From NCBI RefSeq assembly GCF_002159845.1, contig NZ_NFJK01000002.1, positions 62,001 to 126,000 on the forward strand: a stretch of 64,000 nt of DNA, read 5' to 3'. Made by a program: the position numbers and the translations under genes. Each line of letters starts with the position of its first letter. Within the stretch, counting starts at the first letter, position 1. Source of the stretch: Anaeromassilibacillus sp. An250 (GTDB taxonomy: Bacteria; Bacillota; Clostridia; Oscillospirales; Acutalibacteraceae). Of the stretch, positions 34,788-44,235 are shown piece after piece. The notes under the pieces were generated by a model that saw only the letters and a list, made by a program, of their open reading frames with translations, ran no database searches and was not told where the DNA came from.

Positions 34788-34995
34788 CACAATAATGAAC
34801 TGTATGTGAACGGATTAAACACGGCGCCGCGTGACCATTTTCACGCTGGATGAAATGGATCACCTGCAGTTTCCTGCGGTAAAACGCGATGGACGTAGGT
34901 GAAAGTTCCGTCCGGCAAGGCCACCCGGTCGTTTTCATATTAGAGGGATTTTGGCGCAAGGGTTTGATCCAAATTTGAAATGGGGGTTCAGAATC

Positions 34996-36174
34996 ATGAA
35001 AAAGCGTTTTTTAGCAATGGTTTTGGCGGCGGCCATGATGCTGACGGCAATGGTCGGCTGTGGCAACGGCAATACACAGGATGGTGGAAATGCCAACAAT
35101 GCCGGTGCAACGGGTGATACGATTAAAATCGGCGGCTTGGCTCCTCTGACCGGCGATGTCTCCGTCTATGGCGTGGCGGTTGACAACGGCGTAAAAATGG
35201 CAGTTGAAGAGATCAACGCAGATGGCGGCGTGCTGGGGAAGCAGATTGAGTACATCGTATATGATGAAAAGGGCGATGCGACCGAGGCGGTCAACGCTTA
35301 TAATAAGCTGGTGCAGAGCGACAATGTTGTAGCAATTGTCGGCGACGTTACGTCCAAGCCTACGCTTGCGGTTGCGCAGCAGGCGGCAAAGGACAAGATC
35401 CCGCTGATCACGGCCAGCGGCACGGCGGAAAACATCACCCAGGCGGGCGAAAATATTTTCCGCGCCTGCTTTATCGACCCGTTCCAGGGGGAACTGATGG
35501 CTTCCTATGCCTCCAAGAAACTGGAGAAAAAGACTGCAGCCATCATTTATAACATTTCCGACGACTATTCCAAGGGCCTGTATGAGGCGTTTGAAGCGGC
35601 TGCCGGAGATCTTGGTATTGAAGTGGTGCAGGTCGAAGGCTACGGCAAAGGCACCGTCGATTTCAAGGCACAGCTCACCAATATTAAGAGCAAAAACCCG
35701 GACGTCATTTTCCTGCCGGTCTATTATCAGGACGTGGCCCTGATTGCCGTGCAGGCCAAGGAGTTGGGCATTGAGGCGCAGTTCCTGGGCGCAGACGGCT
35801 GGGACGGCGTCATCGGCCAGGTGGACGAGAGCAATATGGATGCGGTCAATGGCGCGTATTTCTGCAGCCAGTATTCCGCACAGAGCGACGACCCGAATTT
35901 GCAGGCGTTCTTGTCGAAATATAAGGAAACCTATGGCATGGATGCAAGCCAGTTTGCGGTATTGGGCTACGACGCGATGAAGATGCTCGCCCAGGCGATC
36001 AGCGAGGCGGGTTCCACGGATTCCGCCGCAATTACATCTGCGATGGCAGCTATCGACTTCACCGGTCTGACGGGCCACATGACCTTTGACGAAAACCGCA
36101 ACCCGGTCAAGAGTGCGGCAATTACGCAGATCGACAATGGCGAGTATAAGTTTATCGAATACTACGAAAAATAA
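34996..36174 (+). CDS. livJ: Branched-chain amino-acid-binding lipoprotein LivJ
   Basis: Start at 34996 (GGGGGT upstream) gives 392 residues. The lipoprotein signal MKKRFLAMVLAAAMMLTAMV ends at Cys 22. The periplasmic-binding type I fold shows IKIGGLAPLTGDVSVYGVAV, GGVLGKQIEYIVYDEKGDAT and ITASGTAENITQAGENIFR. It binds Leu/Ile/Val or related amino acids outside the cell. First gene of livJHMGF; a strong hairpin separates it from the permease genes, which fits the usual excess of binding protein. Confidence 0.94.
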   Translation: MKKRFLAMVLAAAMMLTAMVGCGNGNTQDGGNANNAGATGDTIKIGGLAPLTGDVSVYGVAVDNGVKMAVEEINADGGVLGKQIEYIVYDEKGDATEAVNAYNKLVQSDNVVAIVGDVTSKPTLAVAQQAAKDKIPLITASGTAENITQAGENIFRACFIDPFQGELMASYASKKLEKKTAAIIYNISDDYSKGLYEAFEAAAGDLGIEVVQVEGYGKGTVDFKAQLTNIKSKNPDVIFLPVYYQDVALIAVQAKELGIEAQFLGADGWDGVIGQVDESNMDAVNGAYFCSQYSAQSDDPNLQAFLSKYKETYGMDASQFAVLGYDAMKMLAQAISEAGSTDSAAITSAMAAIDFTGLTGHMTFDENRNPVKSAAITQIDNGEYKFIEYYEK

Positions 36175-36220
36175 TTTTTCGACAAATTTATACGAATTGT
36201 AAAACAGAATGGAACAAAAT

Positions 36221-36254
36221 GGAAAAGAGGGCGATTGCGGTCACCCTCTTTTCC
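36221..36254 (+). terminator. Hairpin between livJ and livH
   Basis: GGAAAAGAGGG (36221-36231) pairs perfectly with CCCTCTTTTCC (36244-36254). The U run is inside the 3' arm, so it may be a leaky terminator or an RNA-stabilising end for livJ. Confidence 0.6.
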
Positions 36255-36298
36255 GGTTATTCAAAAGAAGAGCTAATGAAATTGAGGGAGGAGCAGCC

Positions 36299-37180
36299 AT
36301 GGATCTTTTGGCGCAGGTGTTCAATGGGCTTGGCATTGGAAGTATTTATGCCCTGGTTGCACTGGGGTACAGCATGGTGTATGGCATCGTGCAGCTGATT
36401 AACTTTGCCCACGGCGACATCATCATGGTGGGCGCATATGTTACATATGTTGGTTTAGTAATGGCAGGAATGCCGCTTTGGGCGGCGGTTTTGGTTTCCA
36501 TCCTGTTCTGCGGGGTGGCTGGTGTGCTCATTGAGAAGCTGGCATACAGCCGGCTTCTGAAAAAAGGCGCCCCCAGGATTTCCCTATTGATCACAGCGAT
36601 CGGTGTCAGCATTTTCCTGCAGAACCTTTCGCAGCTGCTGTTTTCGTCCAGCGCGAAATCCATGCCTGCTATGTTCCCGAATGGGATGCTGGAGCTTGGG
36701 GCGTTGCAGATCAGTTCCAACACAATTCTCAACATCGTGACTTCGATTGTCATGATGATTGCCTTACAACTCTTGGTCAACAAAACCAAGATCGGCAAGG
36801 CCATGCGCGCAACCAGTGAAGATGCGGGTGCGGCGAAGCTGATGGGGATCAATACCAACTCGACTATCGCCTTTACCTTCGGTGTAGGTTCTGCACTGGC
36901 GGCAGTGGGCGCCGTATTGTATTGCAACACATTCCACCAGATTACCCCATATATGGGCGGCATGTTGGGCCTAAAGGCGTTTGTCGCCGCGGTTCTGGGA
37001 GGAATCGGAAGTATACCGGGCGCGATGCTCGGCGGCTATATCCTTGGAGTAGCCGAGAGCTTGACCACGGCAGCGGGCGGCTCGCAGATCACCGACGCAG
37101 TGGTCTTTGGCATTTTGATCCTGGTCCTGCTGATCAAGCCGGCGGGCCTTCTCGGAAAAAATGTCCGGGAAAAAGTTTAA
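36299..37180 (+). CDS. livH: Branched-chain amino-acid ABC permease LivH
   Basis: 293 residues from the ATG at 36299 (GAGGGAGGAG upstream); the longer frame from 36209 would run through the hairpin region and is rejected. It has about eight transmembrane segments, the family signature GIGSIYALVALGYSMVYGIV and QLINFAHGD, the ATPase-docking RATSEDAGAAKLMGIN and the ending LVLLIKPAGLLGK. It pairs with LivM. The livM start follows after 12 bp. Confidence 0.95.
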   Translation: MDLLAQVFNGLGIGSIYALVALGYSMVYGIVQLINFAHGDIIMVGAYVTYVGLVMAGMPLWAAVLVSILFCGVAGVLIEKLAYSRLLKKGAPRISLLITAIGVSIFLQNLSQLLFSSSAKSMPAMFPNGMLELGALQISSNTILNIVTSIVMMIALQLLVNKTKIGKAMRATSEDAGAAKLMGINTNSTIAFTFGVGSALAAVGAVLYCNTFHQITPYMGGMLGLKAFVAAVLGGIGSIPGAMLGGYILGVAESLTTAAGGSQITDAVVFGILILVLLIKPAGLLGKNVREKV

Positions 37181-37192
37181 GGGGGTGGCAGC

Positions 37193-38170
37193 ATGAAACA
37201 GAAAAAGTGGATTCCGAATGTCATCATCCTTGTTTTGGTGCTGGCGCTCTATATTTTACTCTCCGTATTAATCAGTGCGAATATTATCAATCCATATTAC
37301 TCCGGCATTTTGACCATGGTCTGCATCAATGTGATTTTGGCTGTTAGCTTAAATTTGGCCACCGGCTTTTTGGGCCAGCTGGTTTTGGGACATGCAGGTT
37401 TCATGAGTGTGGGCGCGTATTCGGCGGCGTTGTTCACCATGTATTCCGGATTGCCCACAGTGGTTAGTTTCCCGTTGGCGCTGTTGGTCGGCGGCATTGT
37501 GGCGGCGGCCTTCGGCGTCATCATCGGCGTGCCGGCACTTCGTCTGAAGGGCGACTACCTGGCCATTTTGACGTTGGGATTCGGCGAAATCATCCGTGTG
37601 CTGATCCTGGCCATGCCGTTTACCGGCGGCGCAGCGGGCTTGTCCGGCATCCCACTTTTGACAACCTTCACATATGTGTTTATCATCGCCATTATAACCG
37701 TTGCGGTGATCTTTGCCTTTATTCATTCCCGCCATGGACGTGCGGTCATTGCCATCCGGGAAGATGAAATTGCGGCAGAAGCGGCCGGAATCCATACCAC
37801 CTACTATAAGCTGCTCGCGTTTGTCCTGGCGGCGTTCTTCGCCGGGATCGCCGGTGGCCTCTATGCACATCATATCGGCGTTTTGGACCCGAGCAAGTTT
37901 GACTTCAACTATTCGGTGGAGATCCTGATTATGGTGGTTTTGGGCGGCATGGGCTCGATTACGGGTTCCATCGTGGCGGCGATTGTGCTGACGCTCCTTC
38001 CGGAGCTGCTGCGTGGCTTCTCCGAGTACCGCATGTTGATCTATTCCGTCATTTTGATCTGCGTGATGCTGTTTAAGCCCTCCGGCCTGTTGGGGCAGCA
38101 TGAATTGTCCCTGACCAAGATCTTAAACAAATTCCGCGGCAAAAAAGCGGAGACAAAAAAGGAGGCGTAA
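37193..38170 (+). CDS. livM: Branched-chain amino-acid ABC permease LivM
   Basis: 325 residues with about nine transmembrane segments. Landmarks are SLNLATGFLGQLVLGHAGFM, the docking loop IREDEIAAEAAGIHTTYYKL, MVVLGGMGSITGSIVAAIVL and the ending LFKPSGLLGQHEL. It forms the channel with LivH. GGGGGTGGCAGC precedes the ATG; livG begins 3 bp after its stop. Confidence 0.95.
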   Translation: MKQKKWIPNVIILVLVLALYILLSVLISANIINPYYSGILTMVCINVILAVSLNLATGFLGQLVLGHAGFMSVGAYSAALFTMYSGLPTVVSFPLALLVGGIVAAAFGVIIGVPALRLKGDYLAILTLGFGEIIRVLILAMPFTGGAAGLSGIPLLTTFTYVFIIAIITVAVIFAFIHSRHGRAVIAIREDEIAAEAAGIHTTYYKLLAFVLAAFFAGIAGGLYAHHIGVLDPSKFDFNYSVEILIMVVLGGMGSITGSIVAAIVLTLLPELLRGFSEYRMLIYSVILICVMLFKPSGLLGQHELSLTKILNKFRGKKAETKKEA

Positions 38171-38173
38171 GAA

Positions 38174-38935
38174 ATGGCCGTTTTGGAAGCAAAGAATTTG
38201 GGAATCGCCTTTGGCGGCCTGCGCGCACTCCAGGATGTACAGTTCTCCATTGGCGAGAAAGAAATTATCGGCCTGATTGGGCCGAATGGTGCGGGGAAAA
38301 CGACGGTGTTCAACCTGTTGACGGATGTGTATGTCCCTACGGAGGGGACCATCACCCTCGAAAACCAGAACATTGTTGGGAAAAAGACGTACCAGATCAC
38401 GCAGGGGGGAATCTCCCGCACATTCCAAAATATCCGCTTGTTTAAAGATATCTCTGTGATTGACAATGTCAAGATTGCCATGAACTTCCAGATGAAGTAT
38501 TCGGTCCTTTCCGGGATTTTCCGCCTTCCTGCGTATCGCAGGGAGGAGGAGCGGGTGGACAAGCGCGCGCATGAGCTGCTGCAGGTATTCAACCTGGACG
38601 AAAAGTCAGAGGATCTCGCCAAAAATCTCCCCTATGGACAGCAGCGCAAATTGGAGATTGCCCGTGCGCTTGCAACCAATCCGAAGGTATTGCTGCTCGA
38701 TGAACCTGCTGCGGGGATGAACCCCACAGAGACAAAAGAGCTGATGGAGACCATCCGTTTGATCCGCGACCGGTTCGGGATTGCCATCCTGTTGATTGAA
38801 CACGATATGAACTTTGTGATGGGAATCTGCGAGCGCATCTATGTGCTGGATTATGGCAAGGTGATCGCTGAGGGAAATCCGGAGGAGATCCGCAACAATC
38901 CGCGCGTGATTACCGCGTATCTGGGAGGGGAATGA
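38174..38935 (+). CDS. livG: Branched-chain amino-acid ABC ATPase LivG
   Basis: 253 residues. Walker A GPNGAGKTTVFNLLTDVYVP lies about residue 38; the signature LPYGQQRKLEIARAL and Walker B VLLLDEPAAGMNPTE are the LivG variants, and the switch His is in IEHDMNFVMGICERI. The IRLFKDISVIDNVKIAM stretch is also typical. It works with LivF on the cytoplasmic face. The gap to livM is 3 bp. Confidence 0.96.
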   Translation: MAVLEAKNLGIAFGGLRALQDVQFSIGEKEIIGLIGPNGAGKTTVFNLLTDVYVPTEGTITLENQNIVGKKTYQITQGGISRTFQNIRLFKDISVIDNVKIAMNFQMKYSVLSGIFRLPAYRREEERVDKRAHELLQVFNLDEKSEDLAKNLPYGQQRKLEIARALATNPKVLLLDEPAAGMNPTETKELMETIRLIRDRFGIAILLIEHDMNFVMGICERIYVLDYGKVIAEGNPEEIRNNPRVITAYLGGE

Positions 38936-38939
38936 AGAC

Positions 38940-39650
38940 ATGGCTATGCTTTCTGTGAAGGATCTGCAGGTCTACTATGGGTCGATCCATGCGATCAAGG
39001 GCGTCTCCTTTGAGGTAAACGAAGGGGAGATTGTCACATTGATCGGTGCAAATGGCGCGGGCAAGACGACGACACTGCATGCCATCTGCGGGCTGGTCAA
39101 GGCAAAAGCGGGAGAGATTACCTTTTGCGGTCAGAACCTGCGAACAACGGACCCGCATAAAATCATCCGTCTCGGACTGGCGCAGGTTCCGGAAGGGCGC
39201 CGAATCTTTGCGCGGATGACGGTGCAGGAGAACTTGGAGATGGGCGCCTATATCCGAAAGGACAAGAGCGGCATCGACGAGGATTATGAATCCGTATTCA
39301 AGCGGCTGCCGCGCTTGAAGGAGCGCCGCAAGCAGATTGCCGGGACGCTCTCTGGCGGCGAGCAACAGATGCTGGCGATTGGCCGTGCACTGATGGCCAG
39401 GCCGAAGATGTTGTTGCTGGACGAACCTTCCATGGGCCTGTCCCCGTTGTTGGTAAACGAAATTTTTGAGATCATTCACGATGTCAACCGGTCGGGCGTG
39501 ACCGTACTGCTGGTGGAGCAGAACGCAAAAAAGGCACTGTCCATCGCCAATCGGGCGTACGTTTTGGAGACGGGAACGATCTCTATGTCCGGCGATGCGG
39601 ACACCCTCAGCCGCGATGAAAAGGTGCGCAAAGCCTACCTCGGCGGCTAA
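38940..39650 (+). CDS. livF: Branched-chain amino-acid ABC ATPase LivF
   Basis: 236 residues. Walker A GANGAGKTTTLHAICG, the LivF-typical LAQVPEGRRIFARMTVQENL, signature LSGGEQQMLAIGRAL and Walker B MLLLDEPSMGLSPLL. The switch His is replaced by Q in LLVEQNAKKALSIANRAYVL, as is normal for LivF. Last gene of the operon, 4 bp after livG, followed by a terminator. Confidence 0.96.
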   Translation: MAMLSVKDLQVYYGSIHAIKGVSFEVNEGEIVTLIGANGAGKTTTLHAICGLVKAKAGEITFCGQNLRTTDPHKIIRLGLAQVPEGRRIFARMTVQENLEMGAYIRKDKSGIDEDYESVFKRLPRLKERRKQIAGTLSGGEQQMLAIGRALMARPKMLLLDEPSMGLSPLLVNEIFEIIHDVNRSGVTVLLVEQNAKKALSIANRAYVLETGTISMSGDADTLSRDEKVRKAYLGG

Positions 39651-39674
39651 CGATCCATTTTGTATACAAGTGAG

Positions 39675-39710
39675 AACCCTCTGTGTATGACCACGGAGGG
39701 TTTTTTATTT
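39675..39710 (+). terminator. Terminator of the liv operon
   Basis: AACCCTC (39675-39681) pairs with GAGGGTT (39696-39702), with a further GTG/CAC, followed by TTTTATTT. Confidence 0.9.
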
Positions 39711-39809
39711 ACAAGATTACGAATACAAAAGGAAAATTTTTCTGCCAATGGTTTATCGTCTGTATGCAGCGCCCTTTCTTTGGGATACTACTTACGAGAG
39801 GGTGATACC

Positions 39810-41279
39810 ATGCGAAGCACAAAAGAACTGCGGAGCGCACGTGCGGCAATTTTTATCGGGGCCATTTTGACGGTTTTAGCGGCCGCAGCCATATTTTTCG
39901 TTATGCACATGGGCGACAACAAAAATTTGTCCGAACGGGAACGGCAGGCGTTGGCACAGACGCTTTATTTTCCAAATCCATCGGAAAATCAGCAGATCGG
40001 AGAGACGGAATCCATTGTAAACAATGACCCAGATCATGCGGTCAGTATCCACTATCCGGTTTTCGGCATTCAAGCGATCGATTTACAGGTTTTGGAGGTA
40101 GTGGAGGACTTGCAAAAGGGCCATCGGGAACAGTTGGGACAGGAACAGCAGACCACTACAACGGATGTGCAATCCGATTTGCTGGTGGATTATCAGTCTT
40201 ATATGGCCGGGGACCGGACTGCCTCCATGGTACTCACGGTGAAGGAACAATTTTCCACTTGGTCCAACGCACGGGATCGAACGATCGCCATGGTTTTTGA
40301 CCTGCTAGAGGGGAGGCAGCTGGGGCTCGGGGACATTTTCCAGAACGATTATCTGGAACGCCTTTCCGAAGGGGTACGAAAATCGTTCCGCGAATCGTCC
40401 GGCAACCTTAGCGCAACCGAAACGGAGCAGTTTTTGGCGGGCACCACACCGGATATGGATAATTTTCAAAACTTTGCCCTCACAACGGATGCCGTACGCA
40501 TCTATTTTGAGCAGGGGCAGATTTTCCCGGAACAGGATGGAGCACCAATGGCCGAAATCCCTTATGAAGACCTGACGGGCGCTCTTCGGATCCGAACCGA
40601 GGGGCCGCTGCTCTCCGTCGCGGCTGCGCCGGAGGTGGAACTCACAGAACCGGAGCCGGTCGCCGTCGATCCAGACCGCCCGATGGTTGCCCTGACCTTT
40701 GACGACGGCCCCCATCCGATTGTGACGCCCCGCATCCTGAATTTGCTCAAACAGTACAACGCGCGCGCAACCTTTTTTGTCCTGGGAAACCGCGTGGACA
40801 GCTACGCCGATGTATTACAGCGGGAATACACAGAAGGGCACGAAATTGGAAACCATTCCTATAACCACGCTTCCCTTTCCAAACTGGGTGAACAGGAGAT
40901 CGCTTTTCAGGTGCAGGAGACGGATGAACGCATTTCGCATTTGCTTCCCACAGCGCCGGTGCTCTTGCGGCCCCCTTATGGGGCGATCAACGATGCGGCG
41001 AGAGAGGCCATACAAAAGCCGTTTGTCCTCTGGTCGATCGATACGCAGGACTGGAAGAACCGCAGCAGCGGCGCCATTGCCAGCGAGGTTTTGGAAAAGG
41101 TAAAGGATGGGGATATCATCCTGATGCACGACCTGTACGCCGCGACAGCGGATGCGTGTGAAGTGATCCTCCCCGCGTTGGCAGCGGAGGGTTACCAATT
41201 TGTCACAGTATCCGAGCTATTGGAGAAACGGGACATCGTTCCAGCGGCAGGGCAGGTCTATACCCACGCCACAGCGTAA
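39810..41279 (+). CDS. Membrane-anchored polysaccharide deacetylase (PdaC-like)
   Basis: Start at 39810 (GAGAGGGTGATACC upstream) gives 489 residues. Transmembrane anchor about 13-33. Residues about 60-260 resemble the DUF4163/DUF3298 pair found in PdaC, including LEGRQLGLGDIFQNDYLERL. The NodB catalytic domain about 290-475 is complete: ALTFDDGPHP, the zinc motif HSYNH, RPPYGAIN, SIDTQDW and IILMHDLY. It would deacetylate peptidoglycan or another cell-wall polymer outside the membrane. It stands alone between the liv terminator and the riboswitch-controlled ATPase. Confidence 0.9.
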   Translation: MRSTKELRSARAAIFIGAILTVLAAAAIFFVMHMGDNKNLSERERQALAQTLYFPNPSENQQIGETESIVNNDPDHAVSIHYPVFGIQAIDLQVLEVVEDLQKGHREQLGQEQQTTTTDVQSDLLVDYQSYMAGDRTASMVLTVKEQFSTWSNARDRTIAMVFDLLEGRQLGLGDIFQNDYLERLSEGVRKSFRESSGNLSATETEQFLAGTTPDMDNFQNFALTTDAVRIYFEQGQIFPEQDGAPMAEIPYEDLTGALRIRTEGPLLSVAAAPEVELTEPEPVAVDPDRPMVALTFDDGPHPIVTPRILNLLKQYNARATFFVLGNRVDSYADVLQREYTEGHEIGNHSYNHASLSKLGEQEIAFQVQETDERISHLLPTAPVLLRPPYGAINDAAREAIQKPFVLWSIDTQDWKNRSSGAIASEVLEKVKDGDIILMHDLYAATADACEVILPALAAEGYQFVTVSELLEKRDIVPAAGQVYTHATA

Positions 41280-41313
41280 TATGGAAAGAAATTGTAAATT
41301 TTTTGTGGGACGG

Positions 41314-41342
41314 TTGACAAGCGAGCGGTTTGACGGTATACT
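41314..41342 (+). promoter_or_regulatory. Predicted promoter of the P-type ATPase gene
   Basis: TTGACA (41314-41319), 17-bp spacer, TATACT (41337-41342), placed just upstream of the riboswitch. Confidence 0.8.
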
Positions 41343-41372
41343 AATCTCGAATTAAAAACTCATTCTGTTGTT

Positions 41373-41521
41373 CATCCATCAAGAGGGAGTAGTTTCATAG
41401 ACATGCCGTCAACATACCCGATTTGAAAAAATCTGGCGGTGTGTGCCGTTGATCGGTTAACAAGACTTTTGGATGGCTGTCCTGCATTACGCTTGGGCAG
41501 CTGGCCGGAAGTCTTTTTTTG
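41373..41521 (+). promoter_or_regulatory. yybP-ykoY (Mn2+) riboswitch with terminator expression platform
   Basis: The region has the family's conserved blocks in order: AGAGGGAGTAG (41382-41392), GTCAACATAC (41408-41417) and CAAGACTTTT (41461-41470). P1 is CATCCA (41373-41378) with TGGATG (41470-41475); an inner helix is ACATACC with GGTGTGT. The 3' strand of P1 (AAGACTTTTGG) is also the 5' arm of a terminator whose other arm is CCGGAAGTCTT (41505-41515), followed by seven T. The two folds exclude each other, so ligand binding should switch transcription on. The family is known to sense Mn2+. Confidence 0.85.
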
Positions 41522-41569
41522 TTATATACGGCCGGCAGCAGGAAGAACTGTATGGAAGGAGAAAACATT

Positions 41570-44188
41570 ATGGCAGACACATTTTTCAACCGCTCTGTGG
41601 AAGAGGTCTTGCGAGAGCAAGAGAGCTCTTCCGGAGGCTTATCCAATGCACAGGCAGCGGACAGGCTAAAAAAATACGGACCCAATGCGCTGGTGGAGGG
41701 AAAAAAGAAGAGCGTCCTCCAGGTGTTCCTGGAGCAGTTTAAAGACCTATTGGTAGTGATCCTGATCGTGGCGGCCATTATCTCCATGCTGTCCGGGCAG
41801 GGAGAGAGCACCATCGTCATCTTTGCCGTTCTGATTCTCAATGCAGTCCTCGGCACCGTGCAGTACTTCAAGGCGGAAAAATCCCTGGAAAGCCTCAAGG
41901 CGATGTCCTCCCCAACGGCGAAGGTTTTGCGTGGAGGCGCAAAGGTGGAGGTCCCCTCCAAAGAGGTGGTGCCGGGCGACATCGTGTTTCTGGAAGCGGG
42001 CGACCTGGTGGTTGCAGACGGGCGTGTGATTGAGAACTTTTCCCTCAAGGTGAACGAAAGCTCTTTGACCGGCGAGTCCGAGGGCGTTGAAAAGACCGAG
42101 GAGGTCATCCCCGGCGAGAAAGTAGCCCTGGGCGACCAGAAGAATATGGTCTTTTCCGGTTCCCTTGTGACGTATGGCCGCGCCACTGTTGTGGTGACGG
42201 GCACCGGCATGCATACGGAGATCGGCAAAATCGCCTCGCTGATGAACCAGACCCAGCAGCGCAAGACGCCGTTGCAACAGAGCTTGGACGACTTCAGCAA
42301 GAAATTGGCGGTCATCATTCTGGCGATCTGTGTGGTGGTCTTTGGCCTGTCCCTGTATCGGGAGATGCCCATCCTCGACTCCCTGATGTTCGCCGTGGCA
42401 CTGGCAGTGGCTGCAATCCCAGAGGCGCTCAGCTCCATCGTGACCATCGTGTTGGCGATGGGGACGCAGAAGATGGCCAAAGAAAATGCCATTATCAAAG
42501 ACCTGAAGGCGGTGGAAAGCCTCGGTTCCGTCTCGGTCATTTGTTCCGATAAGACCGGTACGCTTACACAGAATAAGATGTGCGTCCAGAAAATCTATGC
42601 CGACGGCCAATTGCTGGACGGGAAGGACCTCCAATTGCCGAACGACCCGCAGCGCCTGCTGTTAAAAATCGCGATCCTAGCGAGCGATGCAACTTCTGTG
42701 GACGGCGCGGACATCGGCGACCCGACCGAGGTGGCGCTGGTGCAGTTGGGCGACTTGTTCGGGGTCGAAGAAGTGGCCTACCGCCAGCAGCACCCGCGTC
42801 TGGGCGAAATCGCCTTTGATTCGGACCGTAAGCTCATGAGCACCTTGCACGACATCGACGGGACCCCCACGTTGTTGACCAAAGGCGCGATCGATGTGAT
42901 GTTGGGCCGTGCAACGAAGATTTTCACCAGCAAAGGGGTTTTGCCCCTGGATGAAGCGGGCAAGCAGGAAATTCTGCGCGTCAACAATGCGCTTTCGGAG
43001 CAGGGCCTGCGGGTGCTGGCCTTTGGCTATCGCCCGTTGGATGCGGTGCGCCCCCTCTCCTTGGAGGACGAGACCGATATGACCTTTGTGGGCTTGATCT
43101 CCATGATCGACCCGCCGCGTGAGGAATCCGTGCAGGCGGTTGCAGACGCAAAGCGCGCTGGCATCCGCACGGTGATGATCACCGGCGACCACAAGGTGAC
43201 CGCCACGGCGATTGCCCGTAAGATCGGCATCTTTACCGATGGGGATATGGCACTCGAGGGCGTGGAGCTGGATGCCATGTCCGATGAAGAGCTGGATCAA
43301 AAGCTCGCCAAAATCGCGGTCTATGCCCGCGTCTCCCCGGAAAACAAGATCCGCATTGTGGACGCTTGGCAGCGCAAGGGCCGCATCGTCTCGATGACGG
43401 GCGACGGCGTGAACGACGCACCGGCCCTGAAAAAGGCGGACATCGGCGTTGCCATGGGGATCACCGGCACAGAGGTCAGCAAAGATGCCGCTTCCATGAT
43501 CTTGGAGGACGACAATTTTGCCACCATTGTCAAGGCGGTCCTAAACGGACGCAATGTCTATGAAAACATCAAAAATGCGATCCAGTTTTTGCTTTCCGGC
43601 AATATGGCAGCCATCCTCTGCGTGCTCTTCGCATCCATTGTGGGCCTGCCGATGCCGTTTGCCCCGGTGCATCTGCTGTTCATCAACCTGCTGACCGACA
43701 GCCTCCCCGCGATTGCGATCGGCATGGAGCCTGCCCGCAAGGACCTTTTGGACCGCAAACCGCGCGATCCCAAGGAACCCATTTTGAATCGGTCCCTTCT
43801 GGGGAAAATCTTTGGGCAGGGCCTGTTGATTGGCATCGCGACCATGGCGGCGTTCTACATTGGCTATGGCTCGACGCAGAATGCAGCGCTCGCAATGACG
43901 ATGGCGTTTGCTACTTTGACGCTTGCCCGCCTGTTCCACGGGTTTAACTGCCGGGGAGAGAAGTCGATCTTTCGTCTGGGCCTTGGCAGCAACAAATATT
44001 CCCTGATGGCGTTTGCAGCGGGGATTGTGCTGTTGGCCGCTGTGTTATTGCTGCCCTTCTTGGAGACGTTGTTCCAGGTTGCCCCGCTGACCCTGGCAAA
44101 CGTTGGCATGATCGTTTTGCTTGCCATCCTGCCCACCGTTTGCATCCAGATTTTCAAAGTCATCCGTGACCTGGTGAAAAAGGGCTAA
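41570..44188 (+). CDS. Cation-transporting P-type ATPase (P2 type), probable Mn2+ exporter
   Basis: 872 residues from 41570 (GGAAGGAG upstream). N-terminal cation-ATPase domain; TGESEGVEKT actuator loop; AIPEALSSIVTIVLAMG in M4; phosphorylated Asp D327 in CSDKTGTLTQNKM; GDGVNDAPALKKADIG hinge; C-terminal M5-M10 with NLLTDSLPAIAIGMEPA. Similarity alone would suggest a SERCA/PMCA-like calcium pump. However M4 reads PEAL rather than the PEGLP of calcium pumps, and the yybP-ykoY riboswitch upstream typically controls Mn2+ efflux genes, so Mn2+ export is the better guess. It has its own promoter and terminator. Confidence 0.88.
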   Translation: MADTFFNRSVEEVLREQESSSGGLSNAQAADRLKKYGPNALVEGKKKSVLQVFLEQFKDLLVVILIVAAIISMLSGQGESTIVIFAVLILNAVLGTVQYFKAEKSLESLKAMSSPTAKVLRGGAKVEVPSKEVVPGDIVFLEAGDLVVADGRVIENFSLKVNESSLTGESEGVEKTEEVIPGEKVALGDQKNMVFSGSLVTYGRATVVVTGTGMHTEIGKIASLMNQTQQRKTPLQQSLDDFSKKLAVIILAICVVVFGLSLYREMPILDSLMFAVALAVAAIPEALSSIVTIVLAMGTQKMAKENAIIKDLKAVESLGSVSVICSDKTGTLTQNKMCVQKIYADGQLLDGKDLQLPNDPQRLLLKIAILASDATSVDGADIGDPTEVALVQLGDLFGVEEVAYRQQHPRLGEIAFDSDRKLMSTLHDIDGTPTLLTKGAIDVMLGRATKIFTSKGVLPLDEAGKQEILRVNNALSEQGLRVLAFGYRPLDAVRPLSLEDETDMTFVGLISMIDPPREESVQAVADAKRAGIRTVMITGDHKVTATAIARKIGIFTDGDMALEGVELDAMSDEELDQKLAKIAVYARVSPENKIRIVDAWQRKGRIVSMTGDGVNDAPALKKADIGVAMGITGTEVSKDAASMILEDDNFATIVKAVLNGRNVYENIKNAIQFLLSGNMAAILCVLFASIVGLPMPFAPVHLLFINLLTDSLPAIAIGMEPARKDLLDRKPRDPKEPILNRSLLGKIFGQGLLIGIATMAAFYIGYGSTQNAALAMTMAFATLTLARLFHGFNCRGEKSIFRLGLGSNKYSLMAFAAGIVLLAAVLLLPFLETLFQVAPLTLANVGMIVLLAILPTVCIQIFKVIRDLVKKG

Positions 44189-44235
44189 ACGCCTGCGTTT
44201 CCTGCCCAGAGAACCTTCTGCGCATAAGATGTTCG

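Larger units (their letters stand above)
34539..34995 (+). other. Intergenic region and leader before livJ
   Basis: 457 bp. It contains the opp terminator (34568-34605), the livJ promoter (34759-34787) and a leader of about 200 nt. The leader has a 6-bp hairpin GCGTGA/TCACGC (34829-34846) and further GC-rich complementarity, for example CACCT near 34861 with AGGTG near 34897. I recognise no known riboswitch there. Confidence 0.6.

Noticed and set aside
41395-42634. Long minus-strand frames over the riboswitch and P-type ATPase
   Set aside because: They are antisense to a gene with complete P-type ATPase motifs and lack start signals.
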